The notes beneath the pieces are model-generated. The model saw nothing but the letters and a program-made list of their open reading frames with translations. It searched no databases and was not told the DNA's origin. Made by a program: the position numbers and the translations under genes. DNA of 64,000 nucleotides from Winogradskyella marincola. Its GTDB lineage: Bacteria > Bacteroidota > Bacteroidia > Flavobacteriales > Flavobacteriaceae. Location: assembly GCF_029624125.1 (NCBI RefSeq), contig NZ_JARSBN010000001.1, forward strand, positions 1 through 64,000. The letters are read 5' to 3'. Positions 18,254-26,199 of this stretch are shown in pieces. How positions within the stretch are numbered: position 1 is the stretch's first letter; each line of letters begins with the position of its first letter.

Positions 18254-19285
18254 CTATTCCTCTTCTTCGTTATAATTTATTGAAATGTCTTCTTGTAAAT
18301 AATCTGGTATACCGTTATTATCAGAGTCTATTGCAGTAACAGTATTAATTGTTATAACACCATTAGAAGTAGATCTGTTTAATTCATACTCATTACTAGC
18401 TAATACTGGCTCAGTATCACCCATATTTACAGTGTAAGTATTAGGCACTAATTCATTAATTGTTAATACACCATCATTATCGTCGTCTTGATCTATGTAA
18501 TTTGGTGCAGAATCATCGTCTGTATCATCATCTAAAACATCTAAATTAGCATCTAAATCTTCTACATAAGAAGGTATACCGTCTGCATCATGATCAACTT
18601 CATCGTATTGTAAAAGTTCAAACTTAAATACAAGATTAGAATAAGATGCTATACTTCCTGAAGCTGTTCCTGAGAAATAAGCAATACCAGAAGGCACAAA
18701 CATTACACCTAATCCATAGTTATTATAGTTTGTTATACCATTAGAATTTGTAAAACTATCTGCACAGTTAAACATTGGTATAATTAATTGCCAAGATCTA
18801 ATAAGACCAGGATTAAAACCAGCACCTGTTAAAAATAAATCTTCTGGTGTAGCAAGAGAATCAAAGACAGTTCCATCTACAAGTGTAAAACCTTCGTATC
18901 GCATTCTAACCTGATCGGTAAATCTTGGAGAGTCACCACCACCTTGGTTTATTCTTAAAACATAGTAATCATAATCTGTATCTTCATAAGTAGTTGTATG
19001 AGTTTCTACAGCATCAATCAATAGTGTATGTCCTGCTGGTAAATCTTCTCCTTCCTCTAATTCTGTAATGATAATATCTGAGTACTTATGGTTTGATCCA
19101 GATAAAAAGAAATCTGAATTATAATAGTGTGTAGATAAATAATCTACAAGAGAATCACTATCTGCCAATTGTTGTTCTCCTCTGTCTCTAACTACCACAT
19201 CAGGAACTTTTACATCATCATCCTCACAAGACACTACAAATACAGACACTAATACTAGATAAACTATAAGTTTTATTGATTTCAT
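18254..19285 (-). CDS. FKBP-type peptidyl-prolyl isomerase lipoprotein with acidic Ca-binding-like tail
   Basis: 343 aa. A lipoprotein signal ends at C20 (VVSCEDDD). A divergent FKBP domain (about 90-225) has VRMRYEGFTLVDGTVFDS, the usual FKBP strand-turn, and GVMFVPSGIAYFSG late in the domain. After it comes an Asp-rich segment, DHDADGIPSYVEDL and DDDNDGVLTINE and DSDNNGIPDYL, resembling thrombospondin type 3 calcium-binding repeats. It is probably an envelope folding factor at the outer membrane. An inverted repeat sits just upstream of the gene. Whether the isomerase site is active is unclear. Confidence 0.82.
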   Translation of the reverse strand: MKSIKLIVYLVLVSVFVVSCEDDDVKVPDVVVRDRGEQQLADSDSLVDYLSTHYYNSDFFLSGSNHKYSDIIITELEEGEDLPAGHTLLIDAVETHTTTYEDTDYDYYVLRINQGGGDSPRFTDQVRMRYEGFTLVDGTVFDSLATPEDLFLTGAGFNPGLIRSWQLIIPMFNCADSFTNSNGITNYNNYGLGVMFVPSGIAYFSGTASGSIASYSNLVFKFELLQYDEVDHDADGIPSYVEDLDANLDVLDDDTDDDSAPNYIDQDDDNDGVLTINELVPNTYTVNMGDTEPVLASNEYELNRSTSNGVITINTVTAIDSDNNGIPDYLQEDISINYNEEEE

Positions 19286-19301
19286 ATTCTAAAAATTATA
19301 T

Positions 19302-19332
19302 TTTGATAGGATTAACCACAAATCTTATCAAA
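19302..19332. repeat. 12 bp inverted repeat upstream of the FKBP lipoprotein gene
   Basis: TTTGATAGGATT (19302-19313) and AATCTTATCAAA (19321-19332) pair with a single mismatch around a 7 nt loop. It lies 17-47 nt before the FKBP ATG, so it is either an operator or a 5' leader hairpin. Confidence 0.5.
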
Positions 19333-19423
19333 TGTTCATTATTGCTTTAATTATGTGGTGCAAGATACATTAAATTAATATTTTTATGCCAAAAGGTTAA
19401 CGTAGATTTTAGTTAAAAAATAT

Positions 19424-19792
19424 ATGCGAATTGATAAATATTTATGGTGTGTACGCTATTACAAAACCAGAAGTTTGGCAACCCAAGCTTGCAAAAAAGG
19501 ACAAATTAAGATAAATGATAGTGTAGCAAAGCCTTCTAGAGAGGTGTACCCAACTGATAAAATAGAATTGAGAAAAGATCAAATCTCTTATCAACTAACG
19601 GTTAACGATCTTCCTCCAAACAGAGTTGGTGCTAAACTGGTTGATATTTACCGAACCGACACCACGCCAAAAGACGCTTTTGCTGCCAAAGAACTTTTAA
19701 AATATAGTAAAGATTACTATCGTAAAAAAGGTAGCGGAAGACCAACAAAAAAAGACAGAAGAGATATAGATAATTTTTATGAAGAAGAATAA
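19424..19792 (+). CDS. S4-domain RNA-binding protein, Hsp15-like
   Basis: 122 aa basic protein. The N-terminal S4 domain MRIDKYLWCVRYYKTRSLAT...KKGQIKINDSVAKPSR is the same fold as in Hsp15 (HslR), which binds stalled 50S subunits carrying peptidyl-tRNA. The C-terminal tail is rich in Lys/Arg (YRKKGSGRPTKKDRRD), also as in Hsp15. Its 3' end overlaps the following methyltransferase gene by 14 nt, so the two are translationally coupled. Confidence 0.87.
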   Translation: MRIDKYLWCVRYYKTRSLATQACKKGQIKINDSVAKPSREVYPTDKIELRKDQISYQLTVNDLPPNRVGAKLVDIYRTDTTPKDAFAAKELLKYSKDYYRKKGSGRPTKKDRRDIDNFYEEE

Positions 19793-20369
19793 ATTAGACA
19801 AAGATTATTGGGAAAACAGATACTCTAAAGATGAGACAGGTTGGAACATTGGATACGCCTCTACTCCTATCGAAAAATACATTTCTCAGCTACAGGATAA
19901 ATCTATCAAAATTTTAATACCTGGAGCAGGAAATAGTTTTGAAGCAGAGCTTTTATGGAATAAAGGATTTAATAATACTTATGTATTAGATTTTGCAAAA
20001 CAACCCATAGAAAATTTCAAAAACAGGGTTTCAACATTTCCACACAAGCAATTACTTCATCAAGATTTTTTTGAACTCAATCAAACATTTGATCTTATCA
20101 TTGAACAAACTTTTTTCTGCGCTTTAAATCCTAATCTGAGAAAGCAATATGTAGAAAAAATGTTTCAATTATTAAACCCTAAAGGAAAACTAGCTGGCTT
20201 GCTATTTGATTTTCCATTAACAGAATCTGGACCACCTTTTGGCGGAAGCTTTAATGAGTATGAAACTGCTTTTAGTAAATATTTCAAAATTAAAACACTA
20301 GAACGCGCAACAAATTCTATAAAAGAAAGGCAAGGTAAAGAACTGTTTTTTATCTTTGAGCGTCTATAA
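19779..20369 (+). CDS. TPMT-like SAM-dependent methyltransferase
   Basis: 196 aa class I methyltransferase of the thiopurine S-methyltransferase family. It has YWENRYSKDETGWNIG at the start, the SAM-binding ILIPGAGNSFEAELL (about 46-60), VLDFAKQPIENF and DLIIEQTFFCALNPNLR. The natural substrate is unknown; TPMT-like enzymes act on small thiols, selenium or halides. The start overlaps the S4-domain gene by 14 nt. Confidence 0.85.
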   Translation: MKKNKLDKDYWENRYSKDETGWNIGYASTPIEKYISQLQDKSIKILIPGAGNSFEAELLWNKGFNNTYVLDFAKQPIENFKNRVSTFPHKQLLHQDFFELNQTFDLIIEQTFFCALNPNLRKQYVEKMFQLLNPKGKLAGLLFDFPLTESGPPFGGSFNEYETAFSKYFKIKTLERATNSIKERQGKELFFIFERL

Positions 20370-20423
20370 CAAAATCTAATTGCTAGTTAGTAGCATTACA
20401 ATTTAAAACCAAAAAAGCGCACC

Positions 20424-20927
20424 ATGGCACTTACAAAAAACACTATTTTAAGCCATAAAGAAATTGAGCACAAAATAAGACGTATTGCTTACCAGATCTA
20501 CGAAAGCAATGTTAATGAAACTGAAATTGTAATAGCTGGTATTGAAAGTAATGGATACATTTTGGCTAAAAAAATTAAATCTCAACTCGATAAGATTTCT
20601 GATATTAATTCTACGCTTTGTAAGGTAACCGTTGACAAAAACGAACCTACCAATCCTATAAAAACATCTATAAAAAGTGAAGATTATACTAACAAATCTA
20701 TAGTTCTTATAGATGATGTTTTAAACTCTGGAAGTACACTAATTTATGGTATTAAGCATTTTCTAGACGTCCCTTTAAAGCAATTTAAAACTGCTGTTTT
20801 AGTTAACCGTAACCACAAAAAGTTTCCTGTAAAAGCCGATTTTAAAGGTATTTCTTTATCTACATCGCTTTTTGAGCATGTACACGTTAATCTTTCTAAG
20901 CAACCTTATGAAGCTTATTTAGATTAA
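20424..20927 (+). CDS. PyrR-like phosphoribosyltransferase family protein
   Basis: 167 aa type I phosphoribosyltransferase fold. The PRPP-binding loop is SIVLIDDVLNSGSTLIYG (about 93-110), with the N-terminal IAGIESNGYILAKKI and a late HVHVNLSKQPYEAYL. It resembles PyrR/UPRTase-type proteins, but no pyrimidine genes or PyrR-binding leader are next to it, so a regulatory role is not supported. The 3' end overlaps shikimate kinase on the other strand by 9 nt. Confidence 0.8.
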   Translation: MALTKNTILSHKEIEHKIRRIAYQIYESNVNETEIVIAGIESNGYILAKKIKSQLDKISDINSTLCKVTVDKNEPTNPIKTSIKSEDYTNKSIVLIDDVLNSGSTLIYGIKHFLDVPLKQFKTAVLVNRNHKKFPVKADFKGISLSTSLFEHVHVNLSKQPYEAYLD

Positions 20928-21440
20928 AGCTTTTACAATCTCTTCTAAAATATCCTTCTTAGACTTATTATCTGATGTAATAATATTTGAAGCTTGATTA
21001 TAATATTGGGTTCGTTCAAACAGATGCTTACCTATAAACTCTGTGAGCTCTTCTTTTGTTGTTAAATGACTAATCAGCGGTCTGCTATCTTTCTCTTTAA
21101 ATAACCTTAGAACTAAATTTGGTATCGATAACTTTAGGTAAAATAAATTAACATTAGAATTATCTAAAAGTATGTTTATGTTATTACCATAACAAGGTGT
21201 GCCACCTCCTAAAGCCAAAACTAAATTATCTTTTGTACTTAAAACTTCGTTTAAATATTGTGTTTCCTTTTTTCTGAAATATATCTCCCCTTTATTTTTA
21301 AATAATTCAGGAATTGAGCAGTTTTCTTGCTCAGAAATGTACTCATCTAGATCTAAAAAATTGTAATTCAGAACAGTAGCTAAATTCTTGCCAATTGTAG
21401 ATTTTCCAGAACCCATATATCCCATTAAAGCAACTATCAT
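20919..21440 (-). CDS. aroK: shikimate kinase
   Basis: 173 aa, normal size. It phosphorylates shikimate at the 3-hydroxyl in the aromatic amino acid pathway. The P-loop is ALMGYMGSGKSTIGKNLA (about 4-21), the substrate-binding Asp/Arg motifs are LDLDEYISEQE and FRKKETQYL, followed by LALGGGTPCY and the lid region KEKDSRPLI. No other shikimate pathway gene is nearby. Convergent with the phosphoribosyltransferase gene. Confidence 0.94.
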   Translation of the reverse strand: MIVALMGYMGSGKSTIGKNLATVLNYNFLDLDEYISEQENCSIPELFKNKGEIYFRKKETQYLNEVLSTKDNLVLALGGGTPCYGNNINILLDNSNVNLFYLKLSIPNLVLRLFKEKDSRPLISHLTTKEELTEFIGKHLFERTQYYNQASNIITSDNKSKKDILEEIVKALI

Positions 21441-21515
21441 AAGCCTTACTTTTTTGATTTTTAATTAACTAAGTCAGCGCAACACAAAAAAACAAAAAAT
21501 TAAATAAAAAAAGTG

Positions 21516-21545
21516 TTGTTTTATTAAATAAAGCTTATATATTTG
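21516..21545 (+). promoter_or_regulatory. tRNA-Lys promoter, Bacteroidota type
   Basis: TTG 21516-21518, a 19 bp spacer and TATATTTG 21538-21545. The start site near 21552 is about 26 nt before the mature tRNA. Confidence 0.75.
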
Positions 21546-21577
21546 CACCCGCATTAGAGAAGCACATTTAATGTTTA

Positions 21578-21650
21578 GACCGGGTAGCTCAGTTGGTAGA
21601 GCATCTCCCTTTTAAGGAGAGGGTCCTGGGTTCGAGCCCCAGCCCGGTCA
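21578..21650 (+). tRNA. tRNA-Lys (anticodon TTT)
   Basis: Complete 73 nt cloverleaf: acceptor GACCGGG/CCCGGTC, D arm GCTC/GAGC, anticodon stem TCTCC/GGAGA with loop CTTTTAA (anticodon 21611-21613), T arm CTGGG-TTCGAGC-CCCAG, discriminator A. CCA is not encoded. It has its own promoter, and a terminator-like hairpin follows. Confidence 0.97.
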
Positions 21651-21651
21651 C

Positions 21652-21685
21652 AAAAAAGTTAAGCGTAAAGCTTAACTTTTTTTTT
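21652..21685 (+). terminator. intrinsic terminator after tRNA-Lys
   Basis: AAAAAAGTTAAGC / GCTTAACTTTTTT forms a 13 bp stem with loop GTAAA, followed by more T residues. It separates the two tRNA genes, so tRNA-Leu may depend on read-through or its own promoter. Confidence 0.85.
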
Positions 21686-21705
21686 ATATTTACTTTTTGT
21701 TTTTT

Positions 21706-21790
21706 GCGCACGTGGCGGAATTGGTAGACGCGCTGGCTTGAGGGGCCAGTGACTGTTTAGGTCGTGGAAGTTCGAGTCTTCTCGTGCGCA
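21706..21790 (+). tRNA. tRNA-Leu (anticodon GAG)
   Basis: 85 nt class II tRNA with a long variable arm. Acceptor GCGCACG/CGTGCGC, anticodon stem CTGGC/GCCAG with loop TTGAGGG (anticodon 21740-21742), T arm with TTCGAGT, discriminator A. CCA is not encoded. Confidence 0.95.
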
Positions 21791-21902
21791 CAATTACTTT
21801 CTTCTTTATCCTTTTTTTTATTTCTAACTCTAATCTTAGATTGCTAACACTAAATTTTTCATTAATTTTTGTTAATTCTGATAATGCTATTATTTAAAAT
21901 CT

Positions 21903-21910
21903 TATTTTTG
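21903..21910 (+). promoter_or_regulatory. -7 box of the carotenoid operon
   Basis: TATTTTTG fits TAnnTTTG; the expected start is about 21917, within a 15 bp palindrome (21917-21931) that ends at the ATG. No TTG at the ideal distance, which may point to a regulated promoter. Confidence 0.45.
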
Positions 21911-21916
21911 TTTAAC

Positions 21917-21931
21917 TTATTTTAAAAATAA
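21917..21931. promoter_or_regulatory. perfect 15 bp palindrome before the MerR-type gene
   Basis: TTATTTT-A-AAAATAA lies directly upstream of the ATG and over the expected transcription start. It is a candidate operator for the regulator it precedes, but the AT-rich content lowers its weight. Confidence 0.3.
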
Positions 21932-22834
21932 ATGAACAATATTAAGAATCAATTTAGTATTAAAGATTTAGAAAACCTTACAGGAATTAAAGCGCATACA
22001 ATAAGAATATGGGAAAAGCGCTATAATTTATTACAACCAAAACGCACAGACACCAATATACGATATTATGACTTGGCTAACTTTCAAAAACTACTTAATG
22101 TTAGCTACCTTAATAACAATGGCTATAAAATCTCTAAAATAGCCACTATCCAAGAAGAAGAGATACCTAATTTAGTTAAAGAGATTGCAAACGAAAACAA
22201 TTTAGACAGTCACGCTATAAATGCTTTTAAATTGTCTATGCTAAATTTTGATCAGTCTTTGTTCTATAAAACTTACGAATCCTTATTAAAAGACAAAGAC
22301 TTCGAAAGCATTTTCTACACCATTTTTATTCCGCTTCTAACCGAAATAGGACTCTTATGGCAAACAGACACTATAACACCAGCTCACGAGCATTTTATAT
22401 CTGGTTTAGTAAGGCAGAAAATTTTAATTAATACAGAGCTCTTACAAGCTAAACTGCAAAACAAGTCCACAACAACATTTGTCCTTTATTTACCTGAAAA
22501 CGAAATACACGAGCTTGGATTAATGTTTGTAAATTATCTTTTACTTAAGAAAGGTTACCACTGCATTTACTTAGGGCAAAGTGTACCAATTCTTAGCCTT
22601 AAAGATATACAGAGTTATTACGATGATATTGTTTTCATATCTTATTTAACCGTAAAACCAAGTTCAGAAGACTTACGTAAATATCTTGAGGAATTTGAAA
22701 TTACATTATTAAAAAATCATAACTCTAAACTTTGGCTTTTAGGCAAAGTATTACAAAGCTCTAATATGGAAAACCTACCAAAGCAAATAATACCTTATAA
22801 GTCTATAAAATCCTTAATAAGCACCATAGACTAA
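21932..22834 (+). CDS. MerR-family regulator with cobalamin-binding domain (CarH/LitR-like)
   Basis: 300 aa. The N-terminal MerR helix-turn-helix (about 7-75) has HTIRIWEKRYNLLQPKRTDTN. The middle four-helix domain carries W143-x9-E153-H154, the cap motif that lies over adenosylcobalamin in CarH. The C-terminal Rossmann domain has E191-x-H193-x-x-G196, the DxHxxG motif with Asp changed to Glu; H193 would be the lower-face cobalt ligand. The later SxL motif is SYL at 227-229 and the GG motif is degenerate. CarH-type proteins repress carotenoid genes in the dark with AdoCbl and release DNA in light. Its stop overlaps the crtI start by 1 nt, strongly linking it to pigment control. Confidence 0.88.
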   Translation: MNNIKNQFSIKDLENLTGIKAHTIRIWEKRYNLLQPKRTDTNIRYYDLANFQKLLNVSYLNNNGYKISKIATIQEEEIPNLVKEIANENNLDSHAINAFKLSMLNFDQSLFYKTYESLLKDKDFESIFYTIFIPLLTEIGLLWQTDTITPAHEHFISGLVRQKILINTELLQAKLQNKSTTTFVLYLPENEIHELGLMFVNYLLLKKGYHCIYLGQSVPILSLKDIQSYYDDIVFISYLTVKPSSEDLRKYLEEFEITLLKNHNSKLWLLGKVLQSSNMENLPKQIIPYKSIKSLISTID

Positions 22835-24294
22835 TGAATAAAACCATCTCAATAATAGGATCAGGGTTTTCTTCGCTATCAGCAGCATGCTATTTGGCTA
22901 AGGCTGGATATAAAGTGTCTATTTTTGAAAAAAACAACACTGTAGGCGGAAGAGCAAGACAACTCATTAAAGATGGTTTTACGTTCGATATAGGACCTAG
23001 CTGGTATTGGATGCCTGATGTTTTTGAAAAGTTCTTTAACGACTTTAATAAAAGCACTAGCGACTACTACACATTAGACAAATTGAGTCCTGCCTACAAA
23101 ATTTTCTTTTCAGATGACGTAATTACCATTGGAGACCACATGGATCAAATTTGTGAAGAGTTTGAACGTATTGAATCTGGAAGCTCTAAGCCTTTACGCA
23201 AATTCATTGCTCAAGCTCAAGATCATTACAACATCGCCATAAACAAAGTAGTTTTAAAGCCTGGTATTTCACCTTTAGAATTAGTTACAAAAGACACCAT
23301 AACTCGTGTTGATCGTTTTTTTAAATCTATAAGTTCTGAGGTTAGAAAAAACTTTAAAAACCCAAAACTCATTTCTACGCTAGAATTTCCTGTTTTGTTC
23401 TTAGGTGCTAAACCCAACCAAACACCATCATTTTACAGCTTTATGAACTTTGCCGATTTTGGTTTAGGTACATGGCACCCAAAAGGCGGCATGTACGAAA
23501 TCATTAAAGCTATGAAAAGCTTAGCAGAAAGCTTAGGTGTTACAATACACACCAACAGTAATGTTGAAAAGATTAATGTTGAAAACGGAAAAACAACTGG
23601 CATTACTGTTAACGGTAATTTTGTAACCTCAGATGCTGTGTTGAGTGGTGCAGACTATCATCATTCTGAAACACTATTGGATAAAAACCTCAGGCAATAT
23701 TCAGAATCTTATTGGGACAAACGCACCTTTGCTCCTTCTTCTCTACTCTTTTATGTTGGTTTTAATAAAAAACTAAAAGACATAGAGCATCATAATTTGT
23801 TTTTTGACACAGATTTTAAAAACCATGCAGAAGATATATATGATAATCCTAAATGGCCAAAAAATCCATTATTTTATGTTAACTTCCCTTCAGTAACAGA
23901 TAAAAGTATGGCACCAGAAGGGTGCGAAACAGGTTTTTTTCTTATTCCTATTGCACCTGGACTAGAAGATACACCTGAGCTGAGAAAACAGTATTTTGAC
24001 ATTATCATAAATCGTTTCGAAAGCTTAACAAAACAAGAAGTAAAAGACAGTATTCTGTTTAAAGAATCGTTTTGCGTTAACGATTTTATAAGTGAATACA
24101 ACTCATACAAAGGAAATGCCTATGGCATGGCAAACACCTTAAGACAAACTGCTTTTTTAAGACCAAAACTAAAAAGCAAAAAAGTAAATGGACTCTACTT
24201 TACAGGCCAATTAACCGTACCTGGTCCTGGAGTACCTCCATCTTTAATTTCAGGAAAATTAGTTTCTGAACTTATCCTTAAAAACGAAGTTTAA
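22834..24294 (+). CDS. crtI: phytoene desaturase
   Basis: 486 aa FAD-dependent desaturase that turns phytoene into lycopene. The N-terminal dinucleotide-binding segment is IIGSGFSSLSAACYLAKAGY, then IFEKNNTVGGRARQ. Also seen are FDIGPSWYWMPDVFE and the C-terminal CrtI signature GLYFTGQLTVPGPGVPPSL. The first base is shared with the stop of the MerR gene (TAATG). It is followed by crtB after 23 nt. CrtI-type desaturation fits a pathway to lycopene in one enzyme. Confidence 0.96.
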   Translation: MNKTISIIGSGFSSLSAACYLAKAGYKVSIFEKNNTVGGRARQLIKDGFTFDIGPSWYWMPDVFEKFFNDFNKSTSDYYTLDKLSPAYKIFFSDDVITIGDHMDQICEEFERIESGSSKPLRKFIAQAQDHYNIAINKVVLKPGISPLELVTKDTITRVDRFFKSISSEVRKNFKNPKLISTLEFPVLFLGAKPNQTPSFYSFMNFADFGLGTWHPKGGMYEIIKAMKSLAESLGVTIHTNSNVEKINVENGKTTGITVNGNFVTSDAVLSGADYHHSETLLDKNLRQYSESYWDKRTFAPSSLLFYVGFNKKLKDIEHHNLFFDTDFKNHAEDIYDNPKWPKNPLFYVNFPSVTDKSMAPEGCETGFFLIPIAPGLEDTPELRKQYFDIIINRFESLTKQEVKDSILFKESFCVNDFISEYNSYKGNAYGMANTLRQTAFLRPKLKSKKVNGLYFTGQLTVPGPGVPPSLISGKLVSELILKNEV

Positions 24295-24317
24295 TCGCAT
24301 AGAAAAAAGACCGTATT

Positions 24318-25157
24318 ATGAAATCAATTTTTGACAATGTTTCCAAAGAATGTAGCAAGTTAGTAACCAATGCTTACAGTACATCTTTTTCTATAGCAAC
24401 AAAAATGCTATCAGATAGTATTAGACAAGATATTTATAACATTTATGGCTTTGTTCGTTTTGCAGATGAGATTGTAGACACGTTTCACGATTACAATAAA
24501 GAAAAGCTATTCAATAATTTTGAATCAGATTTAGATGCTGCATTAACAGACAAAATAAGCCTGAATCCTATCCTTAATTCCTTTCAGGAAACCTATCATA
24601 AATACAATATAGACAAACATCTTGTTGAAGCTTTTATGAACAGTATGCGACTAGACTTGCACAAAAAAGACTACCTCACCGAAGAAGAATACAAAAACTA
24701 CATTTATGGCTCTGCTGATGTTGTTGGATTAATGTGCCTTAAAGTTTTTGTAAAAGGTGATAACGAAAAGTACGAAAATCTTAAGGACTCTGCCATGAGC
24801 TTAGGTTCTGCTTTTCAGAAAGTAAATTTCTTAAGAGACTTAAAAGCTGATTTTGAAGATTTAAGTCGCACTTATTTCCCAAATACTGATTTAAATCAAT
24901 TAGATGAAGCTTCAAAAAAAGCAATTATAGATGACATTGAAGCTGATTTTGCAAAAGGATTACAAGGCATAAAGCGTTTACCTCTCGAAGCTCGATTTGG
25001 TGTATTTATGGCTTATCGTTATTATAACAAGTTGCTGCAAAAACTAAAACAAACACCAGCTTTAGAAATAAAATCGGCCAGAATTAGAGTACCTAATTAT
25101 AAAAAAATTGAGCTACTCACTCGAAGCTATGTAAAATTTCATTTAAATTTATTGTAA
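24318..25157 (+). CDS. crtB: phytoene synthase
   Basis: 279 aa prenyl-diphosphate head-to-head condensing enzyme that joins two GGPP to phytoene. The first Asp-rich motif is VRFADEIVDTF (about 49-59), the second is FLRDLKADFEDLSRTYFP (about 171-188). The TSFSIATKML start and QKVNFLRD are family hallmarks. It sits between crtI and crtZ with gaps of 23 and 17 nt. A GGPP synthase (crtE/ispA) is not visible in the window. Confidence 0.95.
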   Translation: MKSIFDNVSKECSKLVTNAYSTSFSIATKMLSDSIRQDIYNIYGFVRFADEIVDTFHDYNKEKLFNNFESDLDAALTDKISLNPILNSFQETYHKYNIDKHLVEAFMNSMRLDLHKKDYLTEEEYKNYIYGSADVVGLMCLKVFVKGDNEKYENLKDSAMSLGSAFQKVNFLRDLKADFEDLSRTYFPNTDLNQLDEASKKAIIDDIEADFAKGLQGIKRLPLEARFGVFMAYRYYNKLLQKLKQTPALEIKSARIRVPNYKKIELLTRSYVKFHLNLL

Positions 25158-25174
25158 CTCACAACCCAAGTATT

Positions 25175-25621
25175 ATGCAAACTTTTTATTGGATATTAAT
25201 CTTTTTAGGAACGTTTTTTATCATGGAATTTAACGCTTGGTTTACTCACAAGTACATTATGCATGGGTTTTTATGGAGTTTACATAAAGATCACCACCAA
25301 AAAGACCACGACAGCTGGTTTGAGCGTAACGATGCTTTCTTTATTTTTTATGCCATTGTAAGTATGACCTGCTTTTACCTTTGGAGTTATGAAGACGTTT
25401 GGTACACACTACCTATTGGTCTAGGTATCTTATTTTATGGTATTGCTTATTTTGTAGTGCACGACATCTTTATCCATCAACGTTTTAAATGGCTAAGAAA
25501 TATTGATAACAAATATGCAAGAGGTGTAAGACGCGCTCATAAAATCCACCATAAACACTTGGGCAAAGAGCATGGAGAAAATTTCGGAATGCTCATTGTA
25601 CCTTTTAAGTATTTTAAATAA
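25175..25621 (+). CDS. crtZ: beta-carotene 3-hydroxylase
   Basis: 148 aa integral membrane di-iron hydroxylase that converts beta-carotene to zeaxanthin. Histidine boxes are visible: H-x4-H in HKYIMH, HKDHH, HDIFIHQRF and HKIHHKH, with membrane helices at about 3-20, 54-72 and 77-95. It is the last gene of the MerR-crtI-crtB-crtZ operon. Its stop abuts the stop of the convergent tlpA-like gene. Confidence 0.94.
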   Translation: MQTFYWILIFLGTFFIMEFNAWFTHKYIMHGFLWSLHKDHHQKDHDSWFERNDAFFIFYAIVSMTCFYLWSYEDVWYTLPIGLGILFYGIAYFVVHDIFIHQRFKWLRNIDNKYARGVRRAHKIHHKHLGKEHGENFGMLIVPFKYFK

Positions 25622-26185
25622 TTATTCAGCAAGCAATTGATCTAATTGTGCGCGAACATTATCACTGTTCCAATCTACAGCACCAGACTTATCTATAACG
25701 ATGTCTCCTTGTTTATTAACAATTAGAGTGCGAGGTATGGACTTAGTGATTAATTCTTTTGGATAATCAGACCTTCTTATAAATACAGGAAATGTGTAGT
25801 TGTTTTTTGCTTTGAAAGCTTTTACTACCTCAAAATTATCGGTTGTGATAAATAAAAATTCCACCGTATCACCATAATCATTATACAAGTCTTGAAGACT
25901 TGGCATTTCTGCAATACAAGGTGGACACCAAGTAGCCCAGAAATTTATCAACACTACTTTTCCTTTAGCTTGTTTTAAGTTATAAGCTGCTTTATCTTCC
26001 TTTAACAATTGCCAATCATAGCTTTCTAAGCCAACTCTTTTATCTAGCGAAACCTCATTTACAGGATTAACCAAGGCGATTCCCTTATGAAGCCATATTT
26101 GAATAAATTGTCTCGTCTGCGGAATAATGAACAACAAGATTACAACTACAAACACAATATTACTCTTCTTAAATTTACTTTTCAT
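25622..26185 (-). CDS. TlpA-like thioredoxin-fold lipid-facing reductase
   Basis: 187 aa from the ATG at 26185. A single N-terminal membrane helix (about 9-24) anchors a periplasmic thioredoxin domain with INFWATWCPPCIAEMPSL, active site C87-P-P-C90. TlpA/ResA-type proteins reduce disulfides for cytochrome maturation or stress defence; no cytochrome genes are adjacent. A TTG at 26194 is rejected because it lies in a TAATTTTG box (26192-26199). It lies 11 nt after the Crp-family gene and may be read with it or from its own promoter. Confidence 0.85.
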   Translation of the reverse strand: MKSKFKKSNIVFVVVILLFIIPQTRQFIQIWLHKGIALVNPVNEVSLDKRVGLESYDWQLLKEDKAAYNLKQAKGKVVLINFWATWCPPCIAEMPSLQDLYNDYGDTVEFLFITTDNFEVVKAFKAKNNYTFPVFIRRSDYPKELITKSIPRTLIVNKQGDIVIDKSGAVDWNSDNVRAQLDQLLAE

Positions 26186-26191
26186 CAGTAA

Positions 26192-26199
26192 CAAAATTA
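26192..26199 (-). promoter_or_regulatory. -7-like box for the tlpA-like gene
   Basis: TAATTTTG on the minus strand overlaps the stop codon of the Crp-family gene; the predicted start is at the ATG (26185), implying a near-leaderless transcript. No proper TTG upstream. Confidence 0.35.

Noticed and set aside
21841..21901. Small hairpins in the gap between tRNA-Leu and the MerR gene
   Set aside because: Short AT-rich stems without T-run or conservation evidence; too likely by chance.
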